64,000 nucleotides of DNA from Avena insularis (lineage: Eukaryota > Streptophyta > Magnoliopsida > Poales > Poaceae): contig CM042694.1 of NCBI GenBank assembly GCA_023614405.1, positions 91,495,285 through 91,559,284 of the forward strand, given 5' to 3'. Below the pieces are notes generated by a model that was not told the DNA's origin, did not search any database, and saw only the letters and a program-made list of their open reading frames with translations. Positions 1 to 10,755 of this stretch are shown piece after piece; position 1 is the first letter of the stretch; the number at the start of each line of letters is the position of its first letter. A program made the translations under genes and the position numbers.

Positions 1-10
1 ATAGACATCA
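1..10 (+). repeat. 3' tip of the 5' LTR of element A
   Basis: The ten bases atagacatca match the terminus of the element's 3' LTR at 8030-8039. They end in the CA expected of an LTR and lie ten bases before the primer-binding site. The rest of this LTR is upstream of the window. Confidence 0.85.
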
Positions 11-20
11 AGCTATTTTC

Positions 21-38
21 TGGCGCCGTTGCCGGGGA
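21..38 (+). other. Primer-binding site of element A (tRNA-Asp type)
   Basis: TGGCGCCGTTGCCGGGGA begins ten bases after the LTR end. It is the complement expected for the 3' end of a plant tRNA-Asp, the usual primer of Athila-type and several other gypsy elements. The same motif occurs in reverse at 32863-32880 (element B) and forward at 63407 (element D). Confidence 0.85.
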
Positions 39-144
39 GGTAAGGTAAAAGGTACTCAATCCTCCGGTGTTGAGTGCTCAAAGTTATTTCCTTTAGATTC
101 TGCAATTTTGTCTTTTTGTTTCTTGTTTTCACTAGTTAGGCTTA

Positions 145-948
145 ATGGAAAACAACAACAAAATTAGAGAGCTTTATAGTATTTATCTTGAGTTAGGACA
201 TGAAGGGTTTGAAGAGAAAATTAAAAAACCTATGGAACTTTATTTGCATGCTAATAGCAATGTTGTTAGTATGAATTCTTTGGACACCATTATTGCTAAT
301 GCTATGGAAAAGTCTAAGCTTGGGGAAGCTAGTTCTTATGAAAATGATCTTTTTAGTTCCCCAGCTTTGGAAGATAGCTATTCTATTGCTTATGATGATA
401 CCAAACCTCCAATATATGATGATTACAATGATGAGTATGATATTTTCAGTCCACCTACTATTGAGGAGAAAATTAATTATGATTACAATATGCCTCCTAT
501 ATTTGATGATTATTGTGATGAGAATAATAATGATAGCTATTTTGTTGAATTTGCTCCCACCATAATTAATAAGAATGACTATGCTTATGTGGAGAGTAAT
601 AATCATTTTATGCATGTGGCTCATGATAAGAATGTTTTATGTGATAGTTATATTGTTAATTTTATTCATGATGCTACTGAAAGTTATTATGAGAGAGGGA
701 AACATGGTTTTATGTATCTCAACAATATTAAGTTTCCCCTCTTTATGTTGAAATTTTTGAAGTTGCACTTGTTTTGCTTTCCTATGCTTGTTGCTTTGTG
801 CTTTCATGACTTGTTTCTTTACAAGATTCCTATGCATAGGAAGTGGGTTAGACTTAAATGTGTTTTGAATTTGCTTCTTGATGCTCTCTTTTATTTCAAT
901 TCATATTTCTTATGTGAGCATATTCTCAAACTATCATGCCTAACTTAA
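145..948 (+). CDS. Intact 267-residue ORF of element A, function unknown
   Basis: This open frame starts MENNNKIRELYSIYLELG. It is the only uninterrupted retroelement ORF of its size in the window. Residues about 60-155 are very acidic and rich in Tyr, Asp and Asn, with repeated blocks of the type PPI(Y/F)DDY. The C-terminal third is hydrophobic: a segment near 197-228 (FPLFMLKFLKLHLF onward) and another near 240-262 could be membrane helices. I see no retropepsin, RT, RNase H or integrase motif and no zinc knuckle. I recall similar proteins in wheat retroelements, but their role is not established as far as I know. An accessory or envelope-like protein, as in some Athila elements, is possible on hydrophobicity alone. 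The start is the first ATG after the primer site. The frame ends where similarity to element B begins. Confidence 0.7.
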   Translation: MENNNKIRELYSIYLELGHEGFEEKIKKPMELYLHANSNVVSMNSLDTIIANAMEKSKLGEASSYENDLFSSPALEDSYSIAYDDTKPPIYDDYNDEYDIFSPPTIEEKINYDYNMPPIFDDYCDENNNDSYFVEFAPTIINKNDYAYVESNNHFMHVAHDKNVLCDSYIVNFIHDATESYYERGKHGFMYLNNIKFPLFMLKFLKLHLFCFPMLVALCFHDLFLYKIPMHRKWVRLKCVLNLLLDALFYFNSYFLCEHILKLSCLT

Positions 949-3588
949 AGGCGTTAAAGAAAAGTACTTATTGGGAGATAACCCAAAAGTTTTAGATGAG
1001 TCTTGGAAGTTATTACCTCTGTAATAACCGCTCCTTATCCTTTTTATTTGCTTTTTGTGCCAAGAGTAACCTCTAATGAGAGAGAAATAATGCTTGGGAA
1101 AGTTGCTGTCCCGAAACAGATTTTTGTGCTTCACCGTAAATATTCGTGTAAAATCTCTGTATGTTGTTTTGAGGCGTGAATTGTTGTGCTTCTGCCCTGG
1201 TTTGTTATCTAACTTTCGTTAGTTCAACACTTCTCGATTTGAGCAACAGAAGGTCTTCGAAAAAATTCGTCTTTACCTGTTGGTCTGTTTTGACAGATTT
1301 CTGCCATTATTTGCATTTGCTTCTTGTTGGTTCCTTTTTTAATTCTTTTGGGGAATTGAGCATTTTGAGGGAAGTGCTACAGTATCTAGTATTTTAATGG
1401 AAGTTTTATTGGTGTTAGAACTGAACCTAAAGACTTATTATCTTGAGTGCACTAATGTTGCTAATTAAGATTGTGTGAAGTTTTGTATGAACGAAAAAAT
1501 TCAGGTGTATGGAAGGAATGAGTAATGAGATGAAGGATGGCCCCTCTTCATCAATAAAAATCCCAGGTTTTTTCCAAACACTTTATTTTTATTGTTTCAT
1601 GCACAGTTGTGTTGTTCTTGGAGTGTCTTCTTTTTCGTTTTCGTTTTCTTTGTTTTCTTAGTTTGCTGAATAAATTGGTTGGACCACCTCTTTCATACAT
1701 TAGTTTTCAAATAGTTTGGTTTGGATTGGAAAAGAGTAGGAAAGTTTATGCTTAAGTGGTAAAGAGAGTTTGTTTTTTGACTGTGGCCTATGCTTTGTCA
1801 TGCCATGCTTGATATTGTTTTGGATTTATGCTTAGTATTCTTTGTTGTACCATGACTTGTTATAAACAATTCAGATTGCTTAATGTGCCTTGGAAGGATC
1901 ATGCGTTGTTTTAGCATATTAAAGCATAATATTGTGGTATTCTCCTTTGATGTTTTATTTGGGTTGACTTGGCACATGCTCACACCATGTTATGACTATC
2001 CCAAGTCACCATAGCCTTGATGATCCTTTAGTTTTCAACTTGTAGTATCAATTTATGCTTTGATCAATGATGTTTTGTCGCTCTGCATGATTATGGCCAT
2101 TATTGCTCTCTTAGTTTGTCGCTACCAGTCTTTTGCTAGCCTCCACAACCAAGTATGAGTTTCACTCTTGCATCCAACTCCTTAAACCAAGTTATTCCAA
2201 AGAGTCCACCATACCTACCTACTAGCTTATGCTATTCCAAGTATATTCATGTTTTTATCTACCTTCTGAATTGAACTTGTTATGAGAAAACTAGTGATTA
2301 AAGCTCTCACGAACTTGATGTCACACTTTACTTTTCTTGCCCTTAATAAACTTGAACCATTGTGTCGTCTATGTTGTATATGCTTGTACTTATTTGTTGG
2401 GGATTAGCAGAACCATGCTGTCATGGGGAACGCTTTTAATATTGCACTTGTACTTTGTACCTAGTTGATATCATGCTCTTTTGTCTATGGATCTCGTCGG
2501 TGTGAAATGAAAGGGGAGCTTGTAAGTCCATGGAGTTATGTATATGTGTTAGAGAAACGCCTAGGCCGCTAGTCTAATCCATGCTGACATGGGGGAAACC
2601 TGCAGCGTAACCATAATGAGCTGTCTATGAAGCATTCTTCTTATAAAAAAAAGAGTCAGATATTGAGAAAAAAAAGAGATATATGAAAAGAGGAAAGAGA
2701 GAAAAAAGTACCATATTTCCATGGTAAATAAGAAGATTGCTGAGATGCTCGTTGTCTGCTTGCCTTGTCATTTTGATATGGGGATTCTTCCATATCATCG
2801 GGCAAGGGGTACCAGATGCGGTTCTCTATGATACACATATACTTACGATGACAAGAACTTACCGGTGACTAAACTTGAGTAGCATGAGGAGCGACCCTCG
2901 TATTCAAGGGACATGAGATTTCCAACTTATACTTCGTCAAGCATATACACCATAGTTTGTTCACTTTAACCTTAATCACTTCAAGATGCTTATGATAGGG
3001 GCAATGAGAGCTTAAAGCTAATAAGTACCATAATTTTTAGAAGCTCTTTATGAAACTTGAATCTCTGCTTCCTTCTATGAAGGCCTTTCTTTTACTTTTA
3101 TGTTGAGTCTCCACCTTCTATCTTTATGCACCTACTTTGAGAGCATAGTGGCCATTCTTAGTTCTATGTGCATTGTCCCAAGACTTGTTGATTGATGCAT
3201 AGCTTTGATATTGCTTGTTTGAAACTATTTGTATCGAGTCACTCTTATGAACTTTGAAGGTGTCCTATGCATTTATGTTTGCTACTCTATGAGGGACAAA
3301 CTGAATGCCACTATGCTATGTTTTCTTTATGTGAAACAAACAAACGTCTTGCAAAGCATTATTATTCATTAATCTTTTGTTTGTGCCTTTTCGTGTTGCA
3401 ACATAGTTTCTTTGTCTTATTGCTAGAACTTTGTCTTTGATGTTATGATTGAAGTACTATGATCCCAACTTTGAATGTTTTACAAATACTTTGATCAAGT
3501 TTATGATGGTGCATGTCACCTCAAAAATTATTCTTTCTTTTTATCACTTACCTACTCAAGAACGAGCAGGAGTTAAGCTTGGGGATGT
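949..3588 (+). other. Non-coding 3' internal region of element A
   Basis: These 2.6 kb hold no supportable ORF. From about 935 they match the reverse complement of 29121-31800 in element B nearly end to end, for example gcctaacttaaaggcg at 939 and the polypurine tract beside the LTR. The polypurine tract AAGCTTGGGGATG sits at about 3575-3587, directly before the 3' LTR. Short open frames here are not conserved in frame with B and are left out. Confidence 0.8.
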
Positions 3589-4068
3589 TGATACGTTGCT
3601 AACGTATCCATAATTTTTGATGTTCTATGCTTGGTTTTATCTACTTTCTTATGTTTTGTTCCAACTTTGGAGTACTTTTCATATGATTTCTTAGACTAAC
3701 CTATTAACAAGAGCCATAGTACCAGTTGCCTGTTTTCTGCTATTTTTGGTTCCAGAAAGTCAAAAAATGAATATTCTCGGAATTGGACCGGACAAAAGCC
3801 AAAGTCTTTATTATCCCGGAAGATTCACGGAGCCAGAAGGAGAGCCAGAGAGGGGCCATAGGGTGGCCAAACCACCCCTGGGCACGGGTCCCCCTGGCCG
3901 CGCCACCTGGTGGTGTGGGCCCCCTGGCCGGCCACCGACCTTGCCCCTTCGCCTATAAAATCCTCCCGATGCAAAAACCATAGATCGTCAATCAGAAATC
4001 CACGAAAAGTTCCACAGCGCCGCCGCCACCGAAGGGGAGATTCGGGGCACAGAAAGTCTCTGTTCCGG

Positions 4069-7000
4069 TGATGGCTCAGTGTTGATGTAGAGCTCGTTGG
4101 GAACCCCAAGAGGGAGGTATGATGAGCACAGCAACAAGTTTCCCTCAGTTATGAAACCAAGGTTTAATCGAACGAGTAGGAGCAAGGAAACACCCCAAAG
4201 GTGTTGCTAGCTGAGCCTTGGCAGGGCGCACTACCGGTGCTAGTAGCAACGTGGAGACCTGCACAACACAACCACAGAATTTTGTCCCCAACTTGCGATG
4301 AGGTTGTCAATCTCACCGTGTTTTGCTGAAAACAAAGGATTAAATGTATCGAATGGAAGGAAGTAATAGTTTGCAGAAAGTAAACACAAAACAGTAAACA
4401 ATTTGTAGATTGTATGTAAAAGAAAAAGGACGGGATCCATAGTTCACTAGAGGTGGCTCTTGATACATTGCAAATGTATCTATAATTTTTGATGTTCCAT
4501 GCTTGGTTTTATCTACTTTCTTATGTTTTGTCCACACTTTGGAGTACTTTCCATATGATTTCTTGGACTAACCTATTAACAAGATGCCACAGTGCCAGTT
4601 GCCTGTTTTCTGCCGTTTTTGGTTCTAGGAAAGTCAGAAAATCAATATTCTCGGAATTGGACGGGACAAAAGCCAAAGTTACTATTTTACCGGAAGACTC
4701 ACGGAGCCATAATACGAGACGGAGGAGGGCCAAGGCCTGGCCACATCATATGGTGGCGCGGGCTAGCCCTGGCCGCGCCACCAGGTGGTGTGGGCCCCCT
4801 GGCACTCCACCGACCTTGCCTCCTTCGCCTATAAGAGCCTCCCGATACCAAAACCCTAGATAGTCAATCAGAAATCCACGAAAAGTTCCGCAGCACCGCC
4901 GCCACCAAAGGAGAGATTCGCGGGACAGAAAGTCTCTGTTCCGGCACCCTGCCGGACGGGGAAGTGCCCCTGGAGCCATCTCCATCGATCTCCACCACCA
5001 TCTCCATCAGCATTGCTGATTCCCATGATGAGGAGGGAGTAGTTCTCTCTCGAGGCTAAGGGTTCTACCGGTAGCTATGTGTTCATCTCTCTCTATGCAT
5101 GATCATATTGTGATCATGAGCTTGTAATCTATAGATCTACCTTTCTACTCAAGTGCTTTAATAGATCTCTGCTCTCCCCATGTGTGTGAAAGTGATAGCG
5201 TGCACACCATGGTGGCACTTAGGCTAGAGATTATAAATACTTGTTATGAGTTATATTTGGAGTTGGATCTTTCTATGAAATTGTGGTGTTTGTTGGAACC
5301 ATCTAGTGCTCAAGGTGACAGTGTGGGGTTTTCTAGATGGGAAAGATGAACTTTGAGGTGTGCTGTTATAGCCCTACCATCGATTAGAGTGTTCAACCAG
5401 AGAGTAGTTAAGAGTAGTATCATGAAGATAATATATTTATATGAGAGTGTTCACTAGTGAAAGTATGATCCCTAGGCCTTGTTTCTACGCATTGAAACAC
5501 CGTTTGCAACTAGATCTGTTACATGTTTGCTTGCTTCCTTCTTTATTTCAGTTTGCCTTTAGTGTTTTCCACGCCATCAAGTTATTTCCTATCACCGTTA
5601 CCACTTATAATTATCCATACCACTTGTATTTCACAATCTCTTCGCCGAACTAGTGCACCTATACACCTGACAAGTGTATTGGGTGTGTTGGGGACACAAG
5701 AGACTTCTTGTATCTTGATTGCAGGGTTGCTTGAGAGGGGATACCTTTGACCACTTCCTCCCTGAGTTCGATAAACCTTGGGTGATCCACTTAAGGGAAA
5801 ACTTGCTACTGTTCTACAAACCTCTGCACTTGGAGGCCCAACAACTGTCTACAAGAATAGAAGTGCGTAGACATCAGCTCTCCTTAATATAGATAACATG
5901 TTGGGTGAACAAATTACAGCGGGGCAATTGACAAACATCGAGAAAGCAATACATGCATATACTAATCATCTTGACTCCTTTGAGATTCGATTGGGCATTA
6001 CAACATTATACATAGACCACCATCCAACTGCATCTATGACTAATAATCCACCTTCAGGTTATCATCCGAACCCCTCCAAGATAAGTTGCAAGCAACAGAT
6101 TATTGCTTTACGAATTGTGTGTAATGTAAACAATACGATTGTTCTATGCACAAAGGATTGTTGTTTTCTCCCTAGTAGCAACAGCACATCTAGTACCTTA
6201 GAGATTTATGTCACTTCCCCAGATTACCAGAGGCATGAACCCACTATCAAGCATAAATACTAACTCTTGGAGTTGCTAGCATCTACTTGGCCAAGATAGC
6301 TACTAACAACGGAAAGCATGCAAGATCACAAATAACAAAGACATGATAGAATCAATAATCAATCTGAAATAGCATCTCAATATCCATCGGATCCCCGCAA
6401 ACACAACATGCAGAATTACAAATAGATGATCTTCATCATGAACGGAGCTCACAAGATCTAGACACGAAATCACAAAGGAGGAGAACCAGCCATCTAGCTA
6501 CTACATGGATCCGTAGTCCAAGGATGAACTACTCACGCATCACACCGGAGGCTTGCATGGTGATGAAGAAGGCCTCCAGGGTGAATTCCCCTCTCCGGCA
6601 GGGTGCCGGGAAGAGCTTCAGATCCCTCCCGATCTAGGGATGGAGATGACGGCGGCTATAGACTCTTTCATGGATTTTTGATCGGGTACTTAGGGTTTTC
6701 GTCCCGAGGGCAATATATAGGCGGAAGGAGAGGCTGAGGGGGTGCTAGGGTTGGCCAGACCACCCTCTAGCGTGGGCCAGGCCTAGCCGCGCGGCCAGAT
6801 GGTGTGGCCGGCCCCCAGCCCTTCTCCGTCTCGTATTCTAGCATCTTATGACTTCCGGAAAAATAGGCACTTTGGCTTTTGTCCCGTCCAATTCCGAGAA
6901 TATTCATTTTCTGACTTTTCTTGGAACCAAAAATAGCAGAAAACAGGCAGCTGGCACTGTGGCTCTTGTTAATAGGTTAGTCCAAGAAATCATATGAAAA

Positions 7001-7087
7001 GTACTCCAAAGTGTGGACAAAACACAAGAAAGTAGATAAAACTAAGCATGGAACATCAAAAATTATAGATACATTTGCAATGTATCA
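4069..7087 (-). repeat. Solo LTR of the element-B type, inserted in the 3' LTR of A
   Basis: In reverse orientation this starts TGATACATTGCAAATG (right end, 7087) and ends in CA (left end, 4069). It matches both LTRs of element B throughout. Without the nested LTR at 4461-5876 it is about 1.6 kb, the length of B's 5' LTR. Flanks are tccgg (4064-4068) and tttgg (7088-7092), a 5-bp target duplication differing by two C-to-T changes. There is no internal region, so it is a solo LTR left by LTR-LTR recombination. A TATA-like TATATATT on the minus strand lies near 6710-6720. Confidence 0.88.
4461..5876 (+). repeat. Solo LTR of the element-A type, nested inside the B-type solo LTR
   Basis: This complete 1416-bp LTR runs from TGATACATTGCAAATG to ...GTAGACATCA. 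It is flanked by a perfect 5-bp duplication, gctct at 4456-4460 and 5877-5881. The empty site (ggtggctctccttaag) is visible in both LTRs of element B near 27958-27973 and 33271-33286, which proves the insertion. A TATA-like ctataaga lies near 4829. Confidence 0.95.
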
Positions 7088-7232
7088 TTTGGCACCCTGC
7101 TGGGATGGGAAAGTGCTCCCGGAGCCATCTCCATCGATCTCCACCACCATCTCCATCGCCATTGCTGATTCCCATGATAAGGAGGGAGTTGTTCTTCCTC
7201 AAGGCTAAGGGTTCTACCGGTAGCTATGTGTT

Positions 7233-7256
7233 CATCTCTCTCTCTCTCTCTCTCTA
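7233..7256. repeat. (CT)n microsatellite in the 3' LTR of A
   Basis: An uninterrupted run of about eleven CT units expands a tcatctctctct stretch that is much shorter in the solo copy at 5086-5095. Confidence 0.85.
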
Positions 7257-8085
7257 TGCATGATCATATTGTGATCATGAGCTTTGTAATCAAGTAGATC
7301 TACCTTGCTACTCAAGTGCTTTAATAGATCTCTTCTCTCCCCATGTGTGTGAAGTTGACAGTGTGCACACCATGGTGGCACTTAGGCTAGAGATTAAAAA
7401 TACTTGTTATGAGTTATATTTGGAGTTGGATGTCTTTATAAAATTGTGGTTTTTGTTTGAACCATCTAGTGCTCAAGGTGACAGTGTGGGGTTATCTAGA
7501 TGCGGAAAGTGAACTTTGAGGTGTGCTGTTATAGCCCTACCAATGATTAGAGTGTCCAACCGGAGAGTAGTTTAGGGTAGTATCATAAAGAGAAGATATT
7601 TATATGAGAGTGTTCACTAGTGAAAGTATGATCCCTAGGCCTTGTTTCTAAGCACTGAAACACCGTTTGCTATTAGATCTATTACATGTTTGCTTGCTTC
7701 TATCTTTATTTCAGTTTGCCGTTAGACTCTTCCACACCATCAATCTATTTTCTGGCACTGTTACCAGTTATAATTATCCATACCACTTGTATTTCACTAT
7801 CTCTTCGCCGAACTAGTGCACCTATACACCTGACAAGTGTATTGGGTGTGTTGGGGACACAAGAGACTTCTTGTATCTTGATTGCAGGGTTGCTTGAGAG
7901 GGGATACCTTTGACCACTTCCTTCCTGAGTTCGATAAACCTTGGGTGATCCACTTAAGGGAAAACTTGCTGCTGTTCTACAAACCTCTGCACTTGGAGGC
8001 CCAACAACTGTCTACAAGAATAGAAGTGCATAGACATCAGCCTTGTCGGTCTTCTTCTCGGTCAAGTTAACAATTCGACCACAAG

Positions 8086-9209
8086 ACTGGCATGAGCTAG
8101 TTCTCTTACTCCTAGCTCCTGCCACCCCTTCTCTACTAAGTGGCCAGAAGGAGCAGCCGGGCCATTCCCGAGCTCCCTCCATCGGCGATGCTAGTTGGAG
8201 GTGGCAGAGGGATGGTGCTGGAGTAGGTAGGGTAGATAGGTGTAGTGGCCAAGTGCCGGTAGTGGGCTATATGCCCGTAGGTGGAAGCGGCGGCAAGGAT
8301 ATGTGCAGCAAGAACCAGTGCTTTTTAGGGTTTCTCGTTGGCATTCTCCTGGTCCGTGCTAGACAGGCGGCGGCGATGACCATCGGTTCTTTCAATAAAG
8401 CTTGTTTGGGTGCTGATATTGATTTGTGGATGCAAGATCTAGTCCATCCTCTGGCCAGCCGTGGTGGCGGGAGGAGTTGGGCGGGGCCTGGTGCTCGATA
8501 GCAACACTTGGCGCCTCCGAGCTATTCTGTGGCACTGGTGAGCGGTGCCAGGAGGTTGCATGGTGGCCTCTCTCACAGTGCTCCTCTGGTTGAAACATGT
8601 GTGGAGAGATGCGACACTCGCGGCTCGGGCATAAATATCACTGGTGGCTATTGGTGTTTCTCAGCCCTTAGGATGTTCTTCATCCTCCTCGTCGGCCGTC
8701 GCGGCGAGGGGAAGGATGGTGGCTTCTGGTTGTGGCTTGTGACACGCTCGCGTCCTTCTCTGTTGTGGAGAGCGAAACACGCAGTTGGCATTGAGGCCAC
8801 CATGATATTTGGCCGTCATGGTGGCCCATCTTCTTCCTCCATGGTGGAGGCCAAGCGAACCTTGCACCGGAGCTCATCCCCTCTTTGTCACCAAGTAGTT
8901 CATCCCCAGGGACATAGAGGCGGCTGGCGATAGTGGTTCTCCGTCGGAAGAGAGTATTCGAACGCTTTCCTCTAGTATCTCGGTGGCAACACCTTGAGGT
9001 CGCCACCGACCAGTGGCGGAGGCTTCTCCCAGGCACCTGATTGATTTTCTTTTTCTAGTGCTAGGGGGTTTTGTGCAAGAAAAGAGGCCTTATCTTCAAA
9101 TTTTAGGTTTCTCAGTGCGATGGTTGTAAAAGGGCCTCTTTGTAATTCTATACCTGCCACGTTTCAGTTATTACAGCTCTAGGTCCTTCGGGACAGTTCC
9201 TTGTAAACA
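8086..9209. mobile_element. 1.1-kb retroposon-like insertion with a 17-bp target duplication
   Basis: The segment is bounded by aacaattcgaccacaag (8069-8085) and aacaatgcgaccacaag (9210-9226), 16 of 17 bases the same. A duplication of this length and lack of LTRs or terminal inverted repeats fit target-primed (LINE/SINE-type) retrotransposition or a processed transcript copy. The body is GC-rich and contains no ORF I can assign. There is no clear poly(A) tail, and the right end reads ccttgtaaac before the duplication. Orientation is probably forward, as the right end is AT-richer than the left. The family is unknown to me. Confidence 0.6.
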
Positions 9210-9330
9210 AACAATGCGACCACAAGGTTACAGGGCCCTATATGCTCCGTATTTTATTTACTATGCATACTGGATTTAGTCGAAGTCACATTGTATAAGC
9301 TTGATTGAGAATATAAGAAAAAAATATGAA

Positions 9331-9565
9331 CCTTCATTTTGTTTCAATGAATAAGGTGTCCTCATTTTACATATTTTTTATTTGACCAAGAATTACTCAA
9401 CATATATAAAAATCATTGGTGTAAAATTAGCATCATTAGAAAGTGTTTTTCAATATGAATCTAACGATACTGATTATGTGCAGTATAGTCCAGATTTGGT
9501 TGCTTAATTTTTTGGATCAAATTTTGACTTGAAATGTGCATGTGTCTTATTCATTGAAACGGATG
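9331..9565. mobile_element. Stowaway-like MITE
   Basis: The left end contains gtttcaatgaataaggtgtc and the right end the near-inverse tgtcttattcattgaaac, giving terminal inverted repeats of roughly 25 bp. The right end abuts TA at 9566-9567. The left boundary is less sharp because no TA directly precedes 9331. No coding capacity. Confidence 0.6.
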
Positions 9566-9567
9566 TA

Positions 9568-9805
9568 CTACCTCCATACCGGTTTATTTTATTAGGCTAA
9601 CATGGAGTTTAAAAAAATTGGCCATAAAATTGCTCAATAAAACATGAATTTTTTGTCGCAAAAAGGTATACCATTGGATTTATATTTAAAATACCTTTCC
9701 AATGATATTGTTTTGTGACATATGATTCATATTCCGTTGATTAAATTTGTAGTCAAATATATTTCTTGAATTTAGTGTTAGCATAATAAACTGGTATGGA
9801 GGCAG
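9568..9805. mobile_element. Stowaway MITE, 238 bp
   Basis: Left end CTACCTCCATACCGGTTTAT and right end (inverted) CTGCCTCCATACCAGTTTAT form terminal inverted repeats of about 30 bp. They are flanked by TA at 9566-9567 and 9806-9807. Length, the CTnCCTCC terminus and the TA target are those of Stowaway (Tc1/mariner) elements. Confidence 0.88.
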
Positions 9806-9862
9806 TAGAAGGTGACATGACATGCCATTAAACGATGAATGAAGTATTGTGGTAACATATTA

Positions 9863-10122
9863 GAGCAAGTACAACAGTATAGCCATCAGTCGGCTATATA
9901 AAATGCCAAGTTATCAATAGCTAGCTCTATAATCACTCGATGCAATAGACTTGGGTATAAGGTTGGCTATTAGGCTAACATGTTTCCTCGTTTCCTCTCT
10001 TTCCGTTTCCTCACATATGATTTTGTCTAGGAGAACACCTAGATGTTTTTTTCTCTTATATCTCCTTCACATAGACAAAAATACCACGTAAGCAGACTTA
10101 TAGCCCATTATTGCACTTGCTT
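9863..10122. mobile_element. Tourist-like MITE, 260 bp
   Basis: The ends GAGCAAGTACAACAGTATAG and (inverted) AAGCAAGTGCAATAATGGGC are imperfect inverted repeats. Both sides carry TTA (9860-9862 and 10123-10125), the target preference of PIF/Harbinger Tourist MITEs. No ORF. Confidence 0.72.
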
Positions 10123-10201
10123 TTATGTTACCGTTACATAACACAACCCAAGACTAAATGAGTCTACAAGCTAATAAAATAGAGGGTTCGCATGACACTG
10201 T

Positions 10202-10251
10202 ATACATATATTATTACCCGCTCCGAAGGTAGTAACTAATAATATATGTAT
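10202..10251. repeat. Perfect 15-bp inverted repeat (hairpin)
   Basis: atacatatattatta at 10202-10216 is answered by its exact complement taataatatatgtat at 10237-10251, with a 20-base loop. The AT-rich surroundings up to about 10370 look MITE-derived, but I could not define element ends. Confidence 0.6.
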
Positions 10252-10617
10252 GTTACCAGTCTAAGTTACTCTCTACTATGACTAGTCTAATTTACTACTA
10301 TTATGATATTACGTAATATGGAGGTAATAACATTATCATATGTATGACACTCTTATGTTACACCACTAGTCTAAGCATGCTTTGTATTCATCCTTCTTGG
10401 ATGCTGAAATAGAGAGTACAAACAGGAGAGAGAGTAAAAAGGAGAATATAGTAAAACAACCTCGGTATTAGAGTGAGTGCCACACATAGTGTTAGTGCCT
10501 ACATGGATCGGATAGATAAATGCAACACCCGAACACTTTGCATGGCCAAGGGACATAACTCATGCAATGATGCTATTAAATGGCATTACGTGCTCCATGA
10601 AAAATAGAAGGCAGCCT

Positions 10618-10755
10618 AGTTTTGGTCACCAGCATTGAAAAAGCCCAAGCAATAGCAGCAATAGGTCCATAAAATACACATCTGGCCAAGTTTTGGTCAC
10701 CAACATTGAAGAAGCCCAAGCAATAACGGCAATAGGCCCATAAAGTACAGATCTG
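10618..10755. repeat. Tandem duplication, two units of about 70 bp
   Basis: Unit one (10618-10688) and unit two (10689-10755) both begin agttttggtcacca and share cattgaa(g/a)aagcccaag, aatagg(t/c)ccata and aca(c/g)atctg. A few substitutions separate them, so the duplication is not recent. No array beyond two units. Confidence 0.85.

Larger units (their letters stand above)
1..8039 (+). mobile_element. Athila-like gypsy element A (non-autonomous, 5' LTR cut by window edge)
   Basis: The window opens on the last ten bases of a 5' LTR (atagacatca). The same end closes the 3' LTR at 8031-8039. A primer-binding site, one intact ORF (145-948), a long non-coding tract, a purine-rich tract (about 3576-3587) and a 3' LTR follow. 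No protease, reverse transcriptase or integrase is visible between 11 and 3588, so the element could only move with enzymes supplied in trans. It resembles the pol-less Athila-lineage families common in Triticeae (Sabrina/WHAM style); that naming is from memory. The 3' LTR is interrupted by two nested solo LTRs. The 5' target duplication lies outside the window; the bases after the 3' LTR are gcctt. Confidence 0.85.
3589..8039 (+). repeat. 3' LTR of element A, split by a nested solo LTR
   Basis: The LTR starts TGATACGTTGCTAACGTATC at 3589 and ends TAGACATCA at 8039. Coordinates 4069-7092 are an insertion plus duplicated target, leaving about 1.43 kb of LTR. This agrees with the 1416-bp solo copy at 4461-5876. 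A TATA-like ctataaaa lies near 3953. The break falls after ttccgg at 4068, and the LTR resumes at caccctgc (7093), as in the uninterrupted copy at about 4950-4960. Confidence 0.88.

Noticed and set aside
3825..4109. Open frames across the LTR promoter and leader
   Set aside because: They recur only where the LTR is GC-rich and are not conserved between LTR copies.
7234..7256. (CT)n run as a regulatory GAGA-type site
   Set aside because: The sister LTR has a much shorter run; a microsatellite expansion explains it.
8043..9036. Several overlapping open frames of 68-152 codons on both strands
   Set aside because: All lie in the GC-rich retroposon body, conflict with one another and show no motif.
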